From Candidatus Latescibacterota bacterium (lineage in GTDB: Bacteria > Latescibacterota > UBA2968), in NCBI GenBank assembly GCA_022821275.1, contig JAJEDY010000027.1:1-33003 (forward strand): a stretch of 33,003 nt of DNA. Direction: 5' to 3'. The number at the start of each line of letters is the position of its first letter. Position 1 is the first letter of the stretch. The translations under genes and the position numbers were made by a program. Below the pieces are notes generated by a model, which did not search any database, was not told the DNA's origin, and worked only from the letters and a program-made list of their open reading frames with translations. Of the stretch, positions 17,471-26,099 are shown one piece after another.

Positions 17471-19843
17471 TTATTCATATCGCAATACATCGATGGGATT
17501 GGCACGCGCTGTTTTCCAGGTGAGGCATCCTGCTGTCAAAACAGCTATAACAAGCAGGACAGCTATACTCAAAAGAAACGGCCAAACCACGAGATCGATC
17601 TGATAGGCAAAATTCTGCAACCAATCCTCCATCAAAAAATATCCAACCGGACACGCAATCGTGCTGGCGAAGACAGCGAGCCAGGCAAAGTCTCGAATAA
17701 TTAGAACCATGAGATGGGATGCCGAAGCACCCAGCACCTTGCGAATACCAATTTCGCGGGTGCGCTGTTCAGCGGCAAAAGCCGCCAGACCTACCAGACC
17801 CAGACAGGCCAGTACAATGGCGACAACTGCGGACCGCGTAAAAATGCGCCCATGGCGTTGTTCTCGTCGGTATTTGGAATCGATATAATCATCGATAAAA
17901 AAGTACTCAAAAGGCCGCGTCGGGATAAAATGCGTCCAGGTCTCTTCAACAAAAGCCATCGTCTCCCGAACACGGTCGGGTCTAATCTTGAGATGTAAAT
18001 ACTTCAAACCCGCACCCGCCGCAGACAGAACCACAGGACCCAGAGGCTCTCTGAGATAACGCACGTGAAAATCTCCCATCACGCCAATAACCTGCGCGGG
18101 CCTCTCTCCAATCATCAGCGTATGCCCCAAAGGATTCGCCCAACCGAACCGCTTTACAGCAGTCTCATTTATCACCACCTGCATCGCGCCCGCGTTCTCT
18201 GTCGCCTGCTCGGCATAAGTCTGCGAAAAACTTCGACCCGCGAGCATCGGAATATTGTAACAGGTGAGAAAATTCTCATTTGCCCGAAAAACGCGCACTT
18301 CCACCTCTCGATCCGGCCTTTCAATATCCGACGCAAAACGCCGACTCGGCCAACTGTGTCCGGGCAGATCCAGACTCGTACCCGCAGCGACAATATGGGG
18401 ATGCTGAAGAAATCGCTGTTTGACCGCGTTATACTGACTATTTAAGTGGATTTGCTCCGCATCCGGACCAAAAATTTTGACCACGACAATCTGATCGCGA
18501 TCAAATCCCAAATATTTGCCATGAACCAGATCCATCTGCTGATACACCACGAGCGTAGATGCAATGAGAATAGCAGACACAGCAAATTGCACCACCACAA
18601 GTCCCTTGCGTAGCCAGAGATCCCTTGGAAGCCTGTTGCGCAACCCCTTCAGAACATCAACGGGCTGCTGCGCTGAAAGATAAAAAGCGGGATAACTTCC
18701 CGAAATCAGCGCAGTAATCAGCGCAATACACACAATCCACAAAACATGATCAGAAATATTAAAAACAAGCGGCTGCCCCATCAGACCTGAAAACTGGGGC
18801 AAAAGCAACACCGTCAAACCAAAAGACACGGGCAGCGCAACCCCGGTAAACAACACAGACTCGCACAAAAACTGCCCTACAATATGCTGCCGCCGTGCCC
18901 CCACAACCTTGCGCAGACCAATTTCGCGGGCGCGAATAGCCGACCGCGCAGTAGCCAGATTCATAAAATTGATACAGGCAATGAGCAAAATACCCAGACC
19001 CAGAACAGACAGGGGATAGAGATCGCGGACATCCCGATACGGCATCCCCCCATCCCCCGTAAAACCCTCCAGATCAATCCTGGAATACAGATGGATGCGC
19101 GGCAGAGCCTGGAGATGGAAAGTCGCCTCCGACTCAGAGGGAAAGCGAGTTGCAAGCGCGCGCTCGAGAGCCGCAACATCGGCATCGGGACGCAAACGGA
19201 TGTAAATCGGCGCAGCGCGTATAGCCCAGTTATCGGACGCAAAAAAAGTCACACTATCAAACTCCAACCGCGTATTGGTCGGGCGGTCTTTCATCACAGC
19301 AACAACCGTGAACACCTGCTGATAGGTCTCGCGCTGCACCTCAACGGTGCGACCGATGGGATCTGCATTACCGTAGAGTTTGCGGGCAACGCCCTGCGTT
19401 AAAACAACAGACGCATCTCGGCGTTTGAGCGCGGCAGCATCTCCCCGAATAATATCCAGACCAAAGAAATCCACAACATCTCCATCAACCGGACAAAGGC
19501 GCTGCTGAAACAATCGGTCCTCCACGCGAAACCAGGACGTAATGCGGCGGAACTGAACAACAGCCTCGACCTCGGGATATTCATCGCGCAAATGCACGGC
19601 AATCTCTGACGGAAGAGCGCCGCGCCATTCGACTTGCCCCCGCGCGTTTAGATCCCTCTTCATAATCCGATAAACCCGGTCAGCATGGGGGCGAAAGGCG
19701 TCGTAGCTCATCTCGTAGCGGATAGAAAGCATAATGAGCACAGCACACGTCAATCCGATGGCGAGACTACTCAGACTGATAAACGCATAGAACTTGTAAC
19801 GCATCGCGTTGCGAATCGCAACTGTCAGAAAATTGTAGAACAT
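17471..19843 (-). CDS. MacB/FtsX-type ABC transporter permease, long two-module form
   Basis: A 790-residue protein of the MacB-type (FtsX-like) permease family. It has an N-terminal helix (AFISLSSLAIGLTCAVLIML), a periplasmic MacB_PCD-like domain (~40-270) and a block of membrane helices (LSVLGLGILLIACINFMNLA, residues ~270-400). A second helix with an external domain follows at ~420-660, and three C-terminal helices end in ANPIDVLRYE. The motif ATARSAIRAREIGLRKVVGA and its second copy QRTREIGIRKVLGASASHL are family hallmarks. No ATPase gene is adjacent, so it must use a partner encoded elsewhere. Its start is 6 nt after the stop of the upstream aldo/keto-reductase-like gene. It is a paralogue of 26803-29250. 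Confidence 0.92.
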   Translation of the reverse strand: MFYNFLTVAIRNAMRYKFYAFISLSSLAIGLTCAVLIMLSIRYEMSYDAFRPHADRVYRIMKRDLNARGQVEWRGALPSEIAVHLRDEYPEVEAVVQFRRITSWFRVEDRLFQQRLCPVDGDVVDFFGLDIIRGDAAALKRRDASVVLTQGVARKLYGNADPIGRTVEVQRETYQQVFTVVAVMKDRPTNTRLEFDSVTFFASDNWAIRAAPIYIRLRPDADVAALERALATRFPSESEATFHLQALPRIHLYSRIDLEGFTGDGGMPYRDVRDLYPLSVLGLGILLIACINFMNLATARSAIRAREIGLRKVVGARRQHIVGQFLCESVLFTGVALPVSFGLTVLLLPQFSGLMGQPLVFNISDHVLWIVCIALITALISGSYPAFYLSAQQPVDVLKGLRNRLPRDLWLRKGLVVVQFAVSAILIASTLVVYQQMDLVHGKYLGFDRDQIVVVKIFGPDAEQIHLNSQYNAVKQRFLQHPHIVAAGTSLDLPGHSWPSRRFASDIERPDREVEVRVFRANENFLTCYNIPMLAGRSFSQTYAEQATENAGAMQVVINETAVKRFGWANPLGHTLMIGERPAQVIGVMGDFHVRYLREPLGPVVLSAAGAGLKYLHLKIRPDRVRETMAFVEETWTHFIPTRPFEYFFIDDYIDSKYRREQRHGRIFTRSAVVAIVLACLGLVGLAAFAAEQRTREIGIRKVLGASASHLMVLIIRDFAWLAVFASTIACPVGYFLMEDWLQNFAYQIDLVVWPFLLSIAVLLVIAVLTAGCLTWKTARANPIDVLRYE

Positions 19844-19849
19844 GGCGAC

Positions 19850-20698
19850 TTATGGAAAACGTCCCCCGTGTTGATAGACGCGGTCGCCGTGTGCCATAAG
19901 CATATCATGCTCTTCGGGCGCAGGCGCCCGCCAATCGTCCAACAATGAAAAATCGTGCTCAAGCTCTGCGTGGTCATTGGGCGCTGCAATGGCAATAGCG
20001 ACAGAAGGATGAGCCAGTGCAAAGCGGTACCATTCTCTCGCGGATGGCGGAATAAAATTGGGCGGATCATCCGGCGTAGGCTTCATCAAAGCACCCCAGC
20101 GCAGGCAGGTATAGACAACCACCGGAATACTGCGCGGATCGGTCAACGGAAACACATCCTCCTCTGCCCCCCGGTGAGCGGCATTATAGCGAAGCATAAG
20201 CATATCCAGAGGGCGGGACTCAACCTGTTCAGGTGCACGAAGATCGCCTACAGCAATGCGAGCCGCCATATTCCGCTGGTGGCTGGTCAGACCGAGAAAG
20301 CGCACCTTGCCCTGCTCGCGGGCGCGCGCCATAGCTTCATAAGCGCCCCCTTTGGACGCGATCTCATGCCATTCACCTTCGCTCTCTACATAGTAAAAAG
20401 TCACAACATCTATATAATCGGTATTCAGTTCTCTCAACGCATCGTCAAGCTCCCGCTCCGCACCTGAAGCTGTACGAGATTTAAGCTGCCATGCCAGCAC
20501 AATCTCCTCCCGCTCCACCCCCATACCCGCAACAGCGCTACTCAAACCATCGGGACGCCCACACCAATTGAGATAATTGACACCGCGCCCAACCGCATAA
20601 CGGACATCTGCAGGGGACAAATGCGTATTGCCCCTCGTAGCCAGCCCCAGGCGACAAAGAGGTGGGGTATTCTGGTCAAATTGAAAGGTACGTCGCAT
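19850..20698 (-). CDS. Aldo/keto-reductase-like protein lacking the usual catalytic tetrad
   Basis: A 282-residue TIM-barrel protein of the aldo/keto reductase superfamily. It is recognisable from CRLGLATRGNTHLSPADVRY, the beta-3/alpha-3 region ELDDALRELNTDYIDVVTFYY, and the motif EQGKVRFLGLTSHQRNMAA. However, the first catalytic segment (normally D-T-A-x-x-Y-G) reads GVNYLNWCGRPDG, with Asn at the Asp position and no Tyr. The usual A-T-K reads LAWQLK, and the usual I-H reads TFYYV, with no His. It may therefore bind substrate or cofactor without classical reductase chemistry. CGGAGAG lies 5 nt before the ATG, and a good promoter sits about 60 nt upstream. It is coupled to the following permease gene. 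Confidence 0.85.
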   Translation of the reverse strand: MRRTFQFDQNTPPLCRLGLATRGNTHLSPADVRYAVGRGVNYLNWCGRPDGLSSAVAGMGVEREEIVLAWQLKSRTASGAERELDDALRELNTDYIDVVTFYYVESEGEWHEIASKGGAYEAMARAREQGKVRFLGLTSHQRNMAARIAVGDLRAPEQVESRPLDMLMLRYNAAHRGAEEDVFPLTDPRSIPVVVYTCLRWGALMKPTPDDPPNFIPPSAREWYRFALAHPSVAIAIAAPNDHAELEHDFSLLDDWRAPAPEEHDMLMAHGDRVYQHGGRFP

Positions 20699-20751
20699 GG
20701 ATACTCTCCGAGAATATTTAACGCGATTTCACAAGCAACACACTGAACGTA

Positions 20752-20780
20752 TGGATAGTCAGAATTTGTCGAAGTGTCAA
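20752..20780 (-). promoter_or_regulatory. Promoter of the aldo/keto-reductase-like and permease genes
   Basis: On the minus strand TTGACA (20780-20775, perfect) and TATCCA (20757-20752) are separated by 17 bp, about 54 nt before the ATG at 20698. It lies back to back with the plus-strand promoter at 20805-20832. Confidence 0.55.
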
Positions 20781-20804
20781 GAGACAAACACAGAAAGCGA
20801 TGTG

Positions 20805-20832
20805 TTGACATCAGTCGTAAGTTAGCTATACT
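20805..20832 (+). promoter_or_regulatory. Promoter of the DUF4160-DUF2442-MFS operon
   Basis: TTGACA (20805-20810, perfect) and TATACT (20827-20832) are separated by 16 bp. Transcription would start near 20839, giving an AT-rich leader of about 39 nt to the ATG at 20878. Confidence 0.7.
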
Positions 20833-20877
20833 TGAGAAAGAATTATTTTTTTATTTTATTTTTACGAGCCATATTAT

Positions 20878-21138
20878 ATGCCAGAAATTTGTAGATTCTA
20901 TGGAATCAGAATTGAGATGTTCTTTCTCGATCACGGAATTCCACATTTTCATGTGCGCTACGGTGAATATACGGCAAAAATTGCCATTGAATCTCTGCAA
21001 ATCATTCGAGGTGTATTGCCCAGAAGAGCATATCGTCTTACCACAGAATGGGCGGTTCTCCATCGAGATGAACTCATGAGAAATTGGCAGCGCACGCAGG
21101 CAGGGCAGTCGGCATTTTCTATTGATCCGCTGACTTAA
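20878..21138 (+). CDS. DUF4160 family protein
   Basis: An 86-residue cytoplasmic protein. MPEICRFYGIRIEMFFLDHG, followed by IPHFHVRYGEYTAKIAIESL and later LTTEWAVLHRDELMRNWQRT, is the typical DUF4160 pattern, including the H-x-P-H-x-H-type segment (DHGIPHFHV). The biochemical role of this family is unknown. It is commonly found next to a DUF2442 gene, as here (11 nt apart), and such pairs have a toxin-antitoxin-like size and layout, but no activity is established from this sequence. No clear Shine-Dalgarno site precedes the ATG; the leader is AT-rich. Local AT content is higher than in neighbouring genes, suggesting an accessory origin. Confidence 0.88.
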   Translation: MPEICRFYGIRIEMFFLDHGIPHFHVRYGEYTAKIAIESLQIIRGVLPRRAYRLTTEWAVLHRDELMRNWQRTQAGQSAFSIDPLT

Positions 21139-21149
21139 AGGAGATGATC

Positions 21150-21464
21150 ATGTCTGATTTTGACGAAATCATTCGCGTCGGTCAAGAGATTCCCGAGGTC
21201 GCTTCTGTAAAAACGCAAATGCCTTATACACTAATTGTAACCTTTGGGGATGGCACTTGTCGGGAAACTCTATTAAATCCCGATGATATGGTCGGCCTCA
21301 TGGCCGCCTTAAAAGATCCAGATTACTTTGCTCGGGCATTTGTAGATACTCGCACCAAAACAGTTGCCTGGCCCAATGGGGTTGACCTGGATCCTTGTGT
21401 CCTTTATGAGCCATCCTTGCGTACAAAAGACCCACATTCAAGATTTAAAACGGAATCATATTGA
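21150..21464 (+). CDS. DUF2442 family protein
   Basis: A 104-residue protein starting at the ATG at 21150, which has AAAGGAG 6 nt upstream; an in-frame ATG at 21144 is too close to that site. The core VASVKTQMPYTLIVTFGDGT, followed by CRETLLNPDDMVGLMAALKD, and then the VAWPNGVDLDPCVLYE motif identify DUF2442, a small domain of unknown function that typically accompanies DUF4160. The C-terminal EPSLRTKDPHSRFKTESY tail is extra. The stop codon overlaps the TTG start of the MFS gene (TTGA), so the transporter is probably translationally coupled to it. Confidence 0.87.
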   Translation: MSDFDEIIRVGQEIPEVASVKTQMPYTLIVTFGDGTCRETLLNPDDMVGLMAALKDPDYFARAFVDTRTKTVAWPNGVDLDPCVLYEPSLRTKDPHSRFKTESY

Positions 21465-22696
21465 CAAAACACAATCCCTATGAAGCATTTCGCATCAGGG
21501 AATTTCGGTTATACGCGCTGGGCTGGTTTGCCGCACTGGTCGGTACGCAAATTCAGAGTGCAGCCATAGGATGGGAAATGTACGCGCGCACCGGGCAAGC
21601 ACTCGCGCTCGGCCTGGTGGGCCTGGCAATTGCATTGCCCACAATGATCCTCGCACTCCCCGCAGGATATCTCGCCGACCGCTTTAACCGACGCACGGTC
21701 ATGATGTTGAGCCTGACGGGCACGACATTAACCTCTCTGGGCCTTGCAGCAGTATCGTGGAAACAGGGACCAATTGCCCTGATGTACGCCATACTCGTAG
21801 CAGATGCCGCAATAACCGTACTCGGCGCACCAGCACGACGCGCAATAGTACCGCAACTGGTACCGCGCGGAATATTTCCCAATGCTGTAGCATGGAGTAT
21901 GAGCTTGATGCAAATGGCGTGGGTAGTGGGCCCCATGATCGGAGGCCTGATTGCCGCAGTTTATGTACCTGCGGCGTACCTGGCAAGTGCTGGATGTACA
22001 GGATGGTTTCTATTGGTCTTATCCCGATTGCGCGTACCGCCCGTAGAACGCGATAAAAATGCAGCGCGGGTTTCACCACTGCAAAATCTGATGGGTGGAC
22101 TGGTATTTTTGAAGAACAACCAATTGCTATTGTCACTCATGGCACTGGACATGTTTGCCGTGCTCCTGGGCGGAGCCGTGTATTTATTGCCGATATACGC
22201 GCAGGACATCTTAAATGTGGGATCCGAGGGATTCGGAATACTGCGCTCAGCACCTGCGGTGGGTGCCCTGATAATGGCACTCACACTGGCACACTTGCCC
22301 CCGATGAAAAAAGCCGGCAGAAATCTGCTCCTCACCGTAGCCGGATTTGGCATCGCAACCATAGTATTCGGCATATCGGAAAACTTCTGGTTATCATTTG
22401 CGATGCTCGTATTGACCGGGGCATTTGACAACGTCAGCATGGTCATTCGTCACACACTCGTACAGTTAATCACACCCGATGCAATGCGCGGCAGGGTATC
22501 GGCTGTAAACGGCGTATTTGTGAGCGCGTCAAATGAACTGGGCGGCCTTGAATCTGGAGGCGTAGCGGAATTGTACGGACCTGTATTCTCAGTGGTAAGC
22601 GGCGGCATCGGAACGCTATTGGTCACAGGCATAACCGCAATAGCTTCCCCGAGCTTGAGAAAAGTAGGCGCACTGGATGAAGTGGAAGAGGGATAG
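21461..22696 (+). CDS. Major facilitator superfamily exporter (DHA3/EntS-like)
   Basis: A 411-residue protein with about 12 membrane helices. It starts LYALGWFAALVGTQIQSAAI and carries the MFS motif A (GYLADRFNRRTVMM). A weaker equivalent occurs in the second half after VITPDAMRGRVSAVNGVF, the pattern of the MFS_3/EntS-like drug-metabolite exporters. The start is a TTG at 21461 that overlaps the DUF2442 stop codon by 4 nt; no other plausible start keeps the first helix. It would export a small molecule through the inner membrane; the substrate is unknown. It is convergent with the SpoIIE-type gene, 27 nt apart. Confidence 0.88.
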   Translation: MTKHNPYEAFRIREFRLYALGWFAALVGTQIQSAAIGWEMYARTGQALALGLVGLAIALPTMILALPAGYLADRFNRRTVMMLSLTGTTLTSLGLAAVSWKQGPIALMYAILVADAAITVLGAPARRAIVPQLVPRGIFPNAVAWSMSLMQMAWVVGPMIGGLIAAVYVPAAYLASAGCTGWFLLVLSRLRVPPVERDKNAARVSPLQNLMGGLVFLKNNQLLLSLMALDMFAVLLGGAVYLLPIYAQDILNVGSEGFGILRSAPAVGALIMALTLAHLPPMKKAGRNLLLTVAGFGIATIVFGISENFWLSFAMLVLTGAFDNVSMVIRHTLVQLITPDAMRGRVSAVNGVFVSASNELGGLESGGVAELYGPVFSVVSGGIGTLLVTGITAIASPSLRKVGALDEVEEG

Positions 22697-22723
22697 TGTA
22701 ATAGGAGGGAGACCTACTCATTA

Positions 22724-23662
22724 TCAATGCCGCTTGATAACAACGTAACTGATATCGTCATCGGGTGTATTGAACGCGATGAGGTCCTCTTTAATCGCGT
22801 AGAAAATTTCTTTGGCGGTCAGATCTCTGATCTCGTGAAGTTTTTGTTCGAGATAATGCGGCGCGTAAAACTCGCCATTGCAGTGGTGTTCAACCAGACC
22901 ATCGGTAAAAAGAATGAGAATATCGCCCGACCCCATTAAATCCCATTCATTAAGTTCGTACTCTTCCTTAAAACCGAGTACACTCTCATTGATATTGCGA
23001 TCGATATCGCGTCCCGAAGGAAGCGTGCCAATAGGCGGAGAGGCGATCATCCTATCTTCGGGCACATCGACAATACCTTTGTACTTGCGCGAATACACCA
23101 GCGGCATGGGATGCCCCGCCGACAAAAACTGAAAATGCCCTTCCTGAGATATCTCACCGTAAATCATCGTAATAAATTTGCTGAGACTCGACGAATTGTA
23201 AAACCGCGTATTGAGATTTTCAAACAACTTGGCCGTAATATTGCCGTAATAATCCATTTCGTAAATCGCACCCATCAAAAAAGCCTGATGGAGCATCGCG
23301 GCGAGAAGCGCGTCCGTGATCTGATGCCCCGAAACATCGGCCACAGCTACACCGGCCTTAAAGCGACACTCCTCCAGCTTTTTGACAACATAATCCTGCC
23401 CTCGGTCGCGGGCTTTTTTTATTCGAGCATCGAGATCATAGCGCTTCTTAAAATCGACATAGACAATATGATCGCCCCCCACAATGCCATTGAGCGGAAT
23501 GGTTTCTCCGTAAATATCAACACCGTCGAGCGCGGGTATTTCCCCCGGCAATGGTTTGACATAGCGGGCAATATCCTGGAAATTATTCAACTCCCCCATG
23601 AGCATCTTCATGGAGTTATTCACCTGCTGGAGACCCGTCTCACCTATCTCATCAAAAGCCAT
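22724..23662 (-). CDS. SpoIIE-type PP2C-like protein serine phosphatase
   Basis: A 312-residue protein with the SpoIIE/RsbU PP2C fold. The metal-binding signature residues are visible: GGD (62-64), VADVSGHQITDALLAAML (D109), SAGHPMPLVY, ILILFTDGLVEHH and the C-terminal DDDISYVVIKR. The N-terminal ~35 residues form a helix (MAFDEIGETGLQQVNNSMKM) with no sensor domain. Proteins of this type dephosphorylate anti-anti-sigma (STAS) proteins or similar partners; no such partner gene is in the window. GGGAGG lies 4 nt before the ATG. It follows the PcRGLX/YetA-like gene on the same strand by 65 nt. Confidence 0.92.
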   Translation of the reverse strand: MAFDEIGETGLQQVNNSMKMLMGELNNFQDIARYVKPLPGEIPALDGVDIYGETIPLNGIVGGDHIVYVDFKKRYDLDARIKKARDRGQDYVVKKLEECRFKAGVAVADVSGHQITDALLAAMLHQAFLMGAIYEMDYYGNITAKLFENLNTRFYNSSSLSKFITMIYGEISQEGHFQFLSAGHPMPLVYSRKYKGIVDVPEDRMIASPPIGTLPSGRDIDRNINESVLGFKEEYELNEWDLMGSGDILILFTDGLVEHHCNGEFYAPHYLEQKLHEIRDLTAKEIFYAIKEDLIAFNTPDDDISYVVIKRH

Positions 23663-23727
23663 TTATCCTCCCGAAAAATCTCAAGCCAAACACAACATTT
23701 CAAAAGTAACCATTTGTCGGTCTCAAA

Positions 23728-25944
23728 TCAAGTCAGGCAATTCTCATCCGATAGAATTTTATACGACGACATAAAAGGAACGTAAAAAGAAGCAAACGAT
23801 TTGGGACCTGAACCATCGAAAAGTACGGTATCACCAACGAGATCTTTGACAATGCGCTTGCCACTTCGACTGCCACCCGGACGCATGGATTTCATCATAC
23901 GCTCGGCCTGTTCCAAAAAGCGTTTATCACCCGAGTGCTCATAAGCATGACACAGCGCTTCCATCTCTCGAGGACCGCCCGCCCGCCGCTGGAGACTGGG
24001 CAATTCCTTGTAAAAAAATCGGCCATCGGGCATCACACAGTGATCGAGCAAATCGCCCATCTCCGCCACAATAAGTGGTGGAATACGACCATCTCCCGTC
24101 GCGGTATAATAGCGATGCAACGCATTGATCGCTATGGAAATCATAAAAGGGACGCGCACCAGCGTATGCGCGGTATAAGGCGCGAGAAAAGCACCCCACT
24201 TTTCTTTCCACGCGATAAATTGCTCGGCAATACTGCGACACGCATCGAGATATTTCTCTTCCTTTGTCTCAATGTACACAGCAATCAGACCGCGCATTGC
24301 CCAGCCAGTCTCCCGGGCTTGCTGCCCCCCGGCGCGCGCAAATTTGGGCGACTCGAGATGGCGGATCATATTATCCGCAATAGAAATGGCCTTTTCTCGC
24401 GCCTCCCGTTTACCGGTCATGTGATAATAATCCAGCAACCCCTCGGTCCACTCGTGCGAAGGCGTCACACCACCCGTCACATGCCCCGCCGTGTGAATGG
24501 GTTGCCCACCCATCTTCAGCGGATCGTCGCTATAATGACAAAAATCCACATCAATCCAGTGTTGGGCAGCCACACACGCAACATCTCTAAACCGGCGCTC
24601 GCCCGTCTTCGCATAGAGCAAAAACATCGCGTGTGGAAAATCGTATTCATTATTGGTCCACACCAATTCCCCTTTGCCGCGCCCCTGCTGCGTGTACCCG
24701 TGATCGGGACCATCGCCCCAGTGCATCATCCCAAGCCCCTGATTGCGCCCATCCGCCATATCGATAATACTGGCTTCAATATCCCAATTTTTATTTTCGG
24801 GAAAGAGATTCTCCCACACATTCGCTTCGCGATACCAGGACTCGGACAAAATGCCAATATCCGGATATTGAAATTGGAGCGATTGAACAACAACATCGTC
24901 CAGAGACACGGCAGAAGTGTGAAAATAAAATTGCATGCGATGAGTTTTGGCCACGCCTTGTAAAATTTTGACGGGATCCTCACTCGCGGGATAAATATCG
25001 AAATCAATGCCATCTTCGCCAACTGCAATCCCCTTGGGAAAATTTTGATGGGCATGAAAAGGCGTAATACAAACGCCCTTTTCAGCATCGCACCAGTCTG
25101 CCCAGAAATCCCCATAAAACGTCTCAAGCACGTGTTCAACAGACTGAAAAAGAATCGTCTCAGCATCCAGAAGACGCGCATTTGCCCCCTCTGTAAGATC
25201 GGTGCGATAATAACCCTCTCCAGTAGCGCAGCGCACATCGCCCGCACCCAATGCAGCGAACTTCAACGCAATCTCGGCCACATCAACACTCGCAACCTTC
25301 TCTCGATTGATAAACTGATAATCCAGGCGAACAAAAGGTTTTCCCGCCCATGCTTCGACAAGAATGCGCACATCGAACAATGCGCCCGCATCGCCAACGT
25401 GTTTACCCGCACATTCGACAAGACTCCGCACAGGCCCCGACTCCAGAATCGTAATCTGGTCAATATTGGCGAAATACAATCCACCTTCTGCATCAGTTAT
25501 ACCAAAAGAAGCATTTGCACCAAACCATTCAGCATCATTCACCCGAATCGCCTTGAACAGATCCGTCCCTATCCCAATATCAACGGCGAGAACACCCGTA
25601 TCAATGGTATAGAGATCTCCCCGTTGCGTCACCGTAGTCCTCTGATCAAGCACAGGCGTAGAAATACTGCCATCAGTCGCAAAAGTGAGATCGTGCGCGC
25701 GGTTGCCGGGAAGATCAGCCAGAAAATGCGCCATAAGCCACTTGATCGATCCATCGTCCCAGCGCGCTGTAACATCTGTCTGAACCGCTATATCTGTCCC
25801 ATCATTACAAATACCAAATTGCCCAGGATCAGTGAGTCTGCCCTGGGCAAATGGAATACCGAGCGAAACGGGTTCGCCAATACGGTCGTACATCGAAAGT
25901 TTATCAAAATGAATCGTGGACACAATCTCCCCCCTTGAGTTCAT
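23728..25944 (-). CDS. PcRGLX/YetA-like protein (RIFT barrel plus alpha/alpha-barrel)
   Basis: About 738 residues. The N-terminal ~300 residues (GEPVSLGIPFAQGRLTDPGQ, ARWDDGSIKWLMAHFLADLP, GPVRSLVECAGKH) match the RIFT-barrel part of the PcRGLX/YetA family, known from exo-rhamnogalacturonan lyases (PL26). The C-terminal half is an alpha/alpha-toroid with WTNNEYDFPHAMFLLYAKTG, HVTGGVTPSHEWTEGLLDYY and GGQQARETGWAMRGLIAVY. A carbohydrate-active role is likely, but no signal peptide is seen, so it would act in the cytoplasm. The ATG at 25944 lacks a ribosome-binding site. A GTG at 25923 is preceded by AGGGGGGAG and may be the true start. Confidence 0.85.
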   Translation of the reverse strand: MNSRGEIVSTIHFDKLSMYDRIGEPVSLGIPFAQGRLTDPGQFGICNDGTDIAVQTDVTARWDDGSIKWLMAHFLADLPGNRAHDLTFATDGSISTPVLDQRTTVTQRGDLYTIDTGVLAVDIGIGTDLFKAIRVNDAEWFGANASFGITDAEGGLYFANIDQITILESGPVRSLVECAGKHVGDAGALFDVRILVEAWAGKPFVRLDYQFINREKVASVDVAEIALKFAALGAGDVRCATGEGYYRTDLTEGANARLLDAETILFQSVEHVLETFYGDFWADWCDAEKGVCITPFHAHQNFPKGIAVGEDGIDFDIYPASEDPVKILQGVAKTHRMQFYFHTSAVSLDDVVVQSLQFQYPDIGILSESWYREANVWENLFPENKNWDIEASIIDMADGRNQGLGMMHWGDGPDHGYTQQGRGKGELVWTNNEYDFPHAMFLLYAKTGERRFRDVACVAAQHWIDVDFCHYSDDPLKMGGQPIHTAGHVTGGVTPSHEWTEGLLDYYHMTGKREAREKAISIADNMIRHLESPKFARAGGQQARETGWAMRGLIAVYIETKEEKYLDACRSIAEQFIAWKEKWGAFLAPYTAHTLVRVPFMISIAINALHRYYTATGDGRIPPLIVAEMGDLLDHCVMPDGRFFYKELPSLQRRAGGPREMEALCHAYEHSGDKRFLEQAERMMKSMRPGGSRSGKRIVKDLVGDTVLFDGSGPKSFASFYVPFMSSYKILSDENCLT

Positions 25945-25966
25945 CAAACCAACCGACTTTCCACCG

Positions 25967-25995
25967 AATATATTTCAAAGTGCCACCTCATGCAA
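25967..25995 (-). promoter_or_regulatory. Possible promoter of the PcRGLX/YetA-like gene
   Basis: On the minus strand TTGCAT (25995-25990, 3/6 match) and TATATT (25972-25967, 5/6 match) are spaced by 17 bp. Transcription would begin near 25960, which would leave a longer leader if the GTG at 25923 is the start. Confidence 0.35.
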
Positions 25996-26016
25996 CAACC
26001 CGATAACCTTGACAAC

Positions 26017-26044
26017 TTGACGCTATGTGGTTTTGTCTTATATT
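26017..26044 (+). promoter_or_regulatory. Promoter of the peroxiredoxin gene
   Basis: TTGACG (26017-26022) and TATATT (26039-26044) are spaced by 16 bp; TATTAT at 26041-26046 is an alternative -10 with 18 bp. The leader to the ATG at 26100 would be about 48 nt. Confidence 0.5.
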
Positions 26045-26099
26045 ATCGCCACGGATTTTCGTTTTATCTCCTCCACAATCCAATAGAAAGGATTATACT

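Noticed and set aside
23935-24963. 342-residue plus-strand reading frame
   Set aside because: It lies antisense to the PcRGLX/YetA-like gene, has no ribosome-binding site and no recognisable motif, and has a biased Arg/His/Pro/Ile composition typical of shadow frames.
25045-25938. 297-residue plus-strand reading frame
   Set aside because: Also antisense to the same gene, with the same shadow-type composition.
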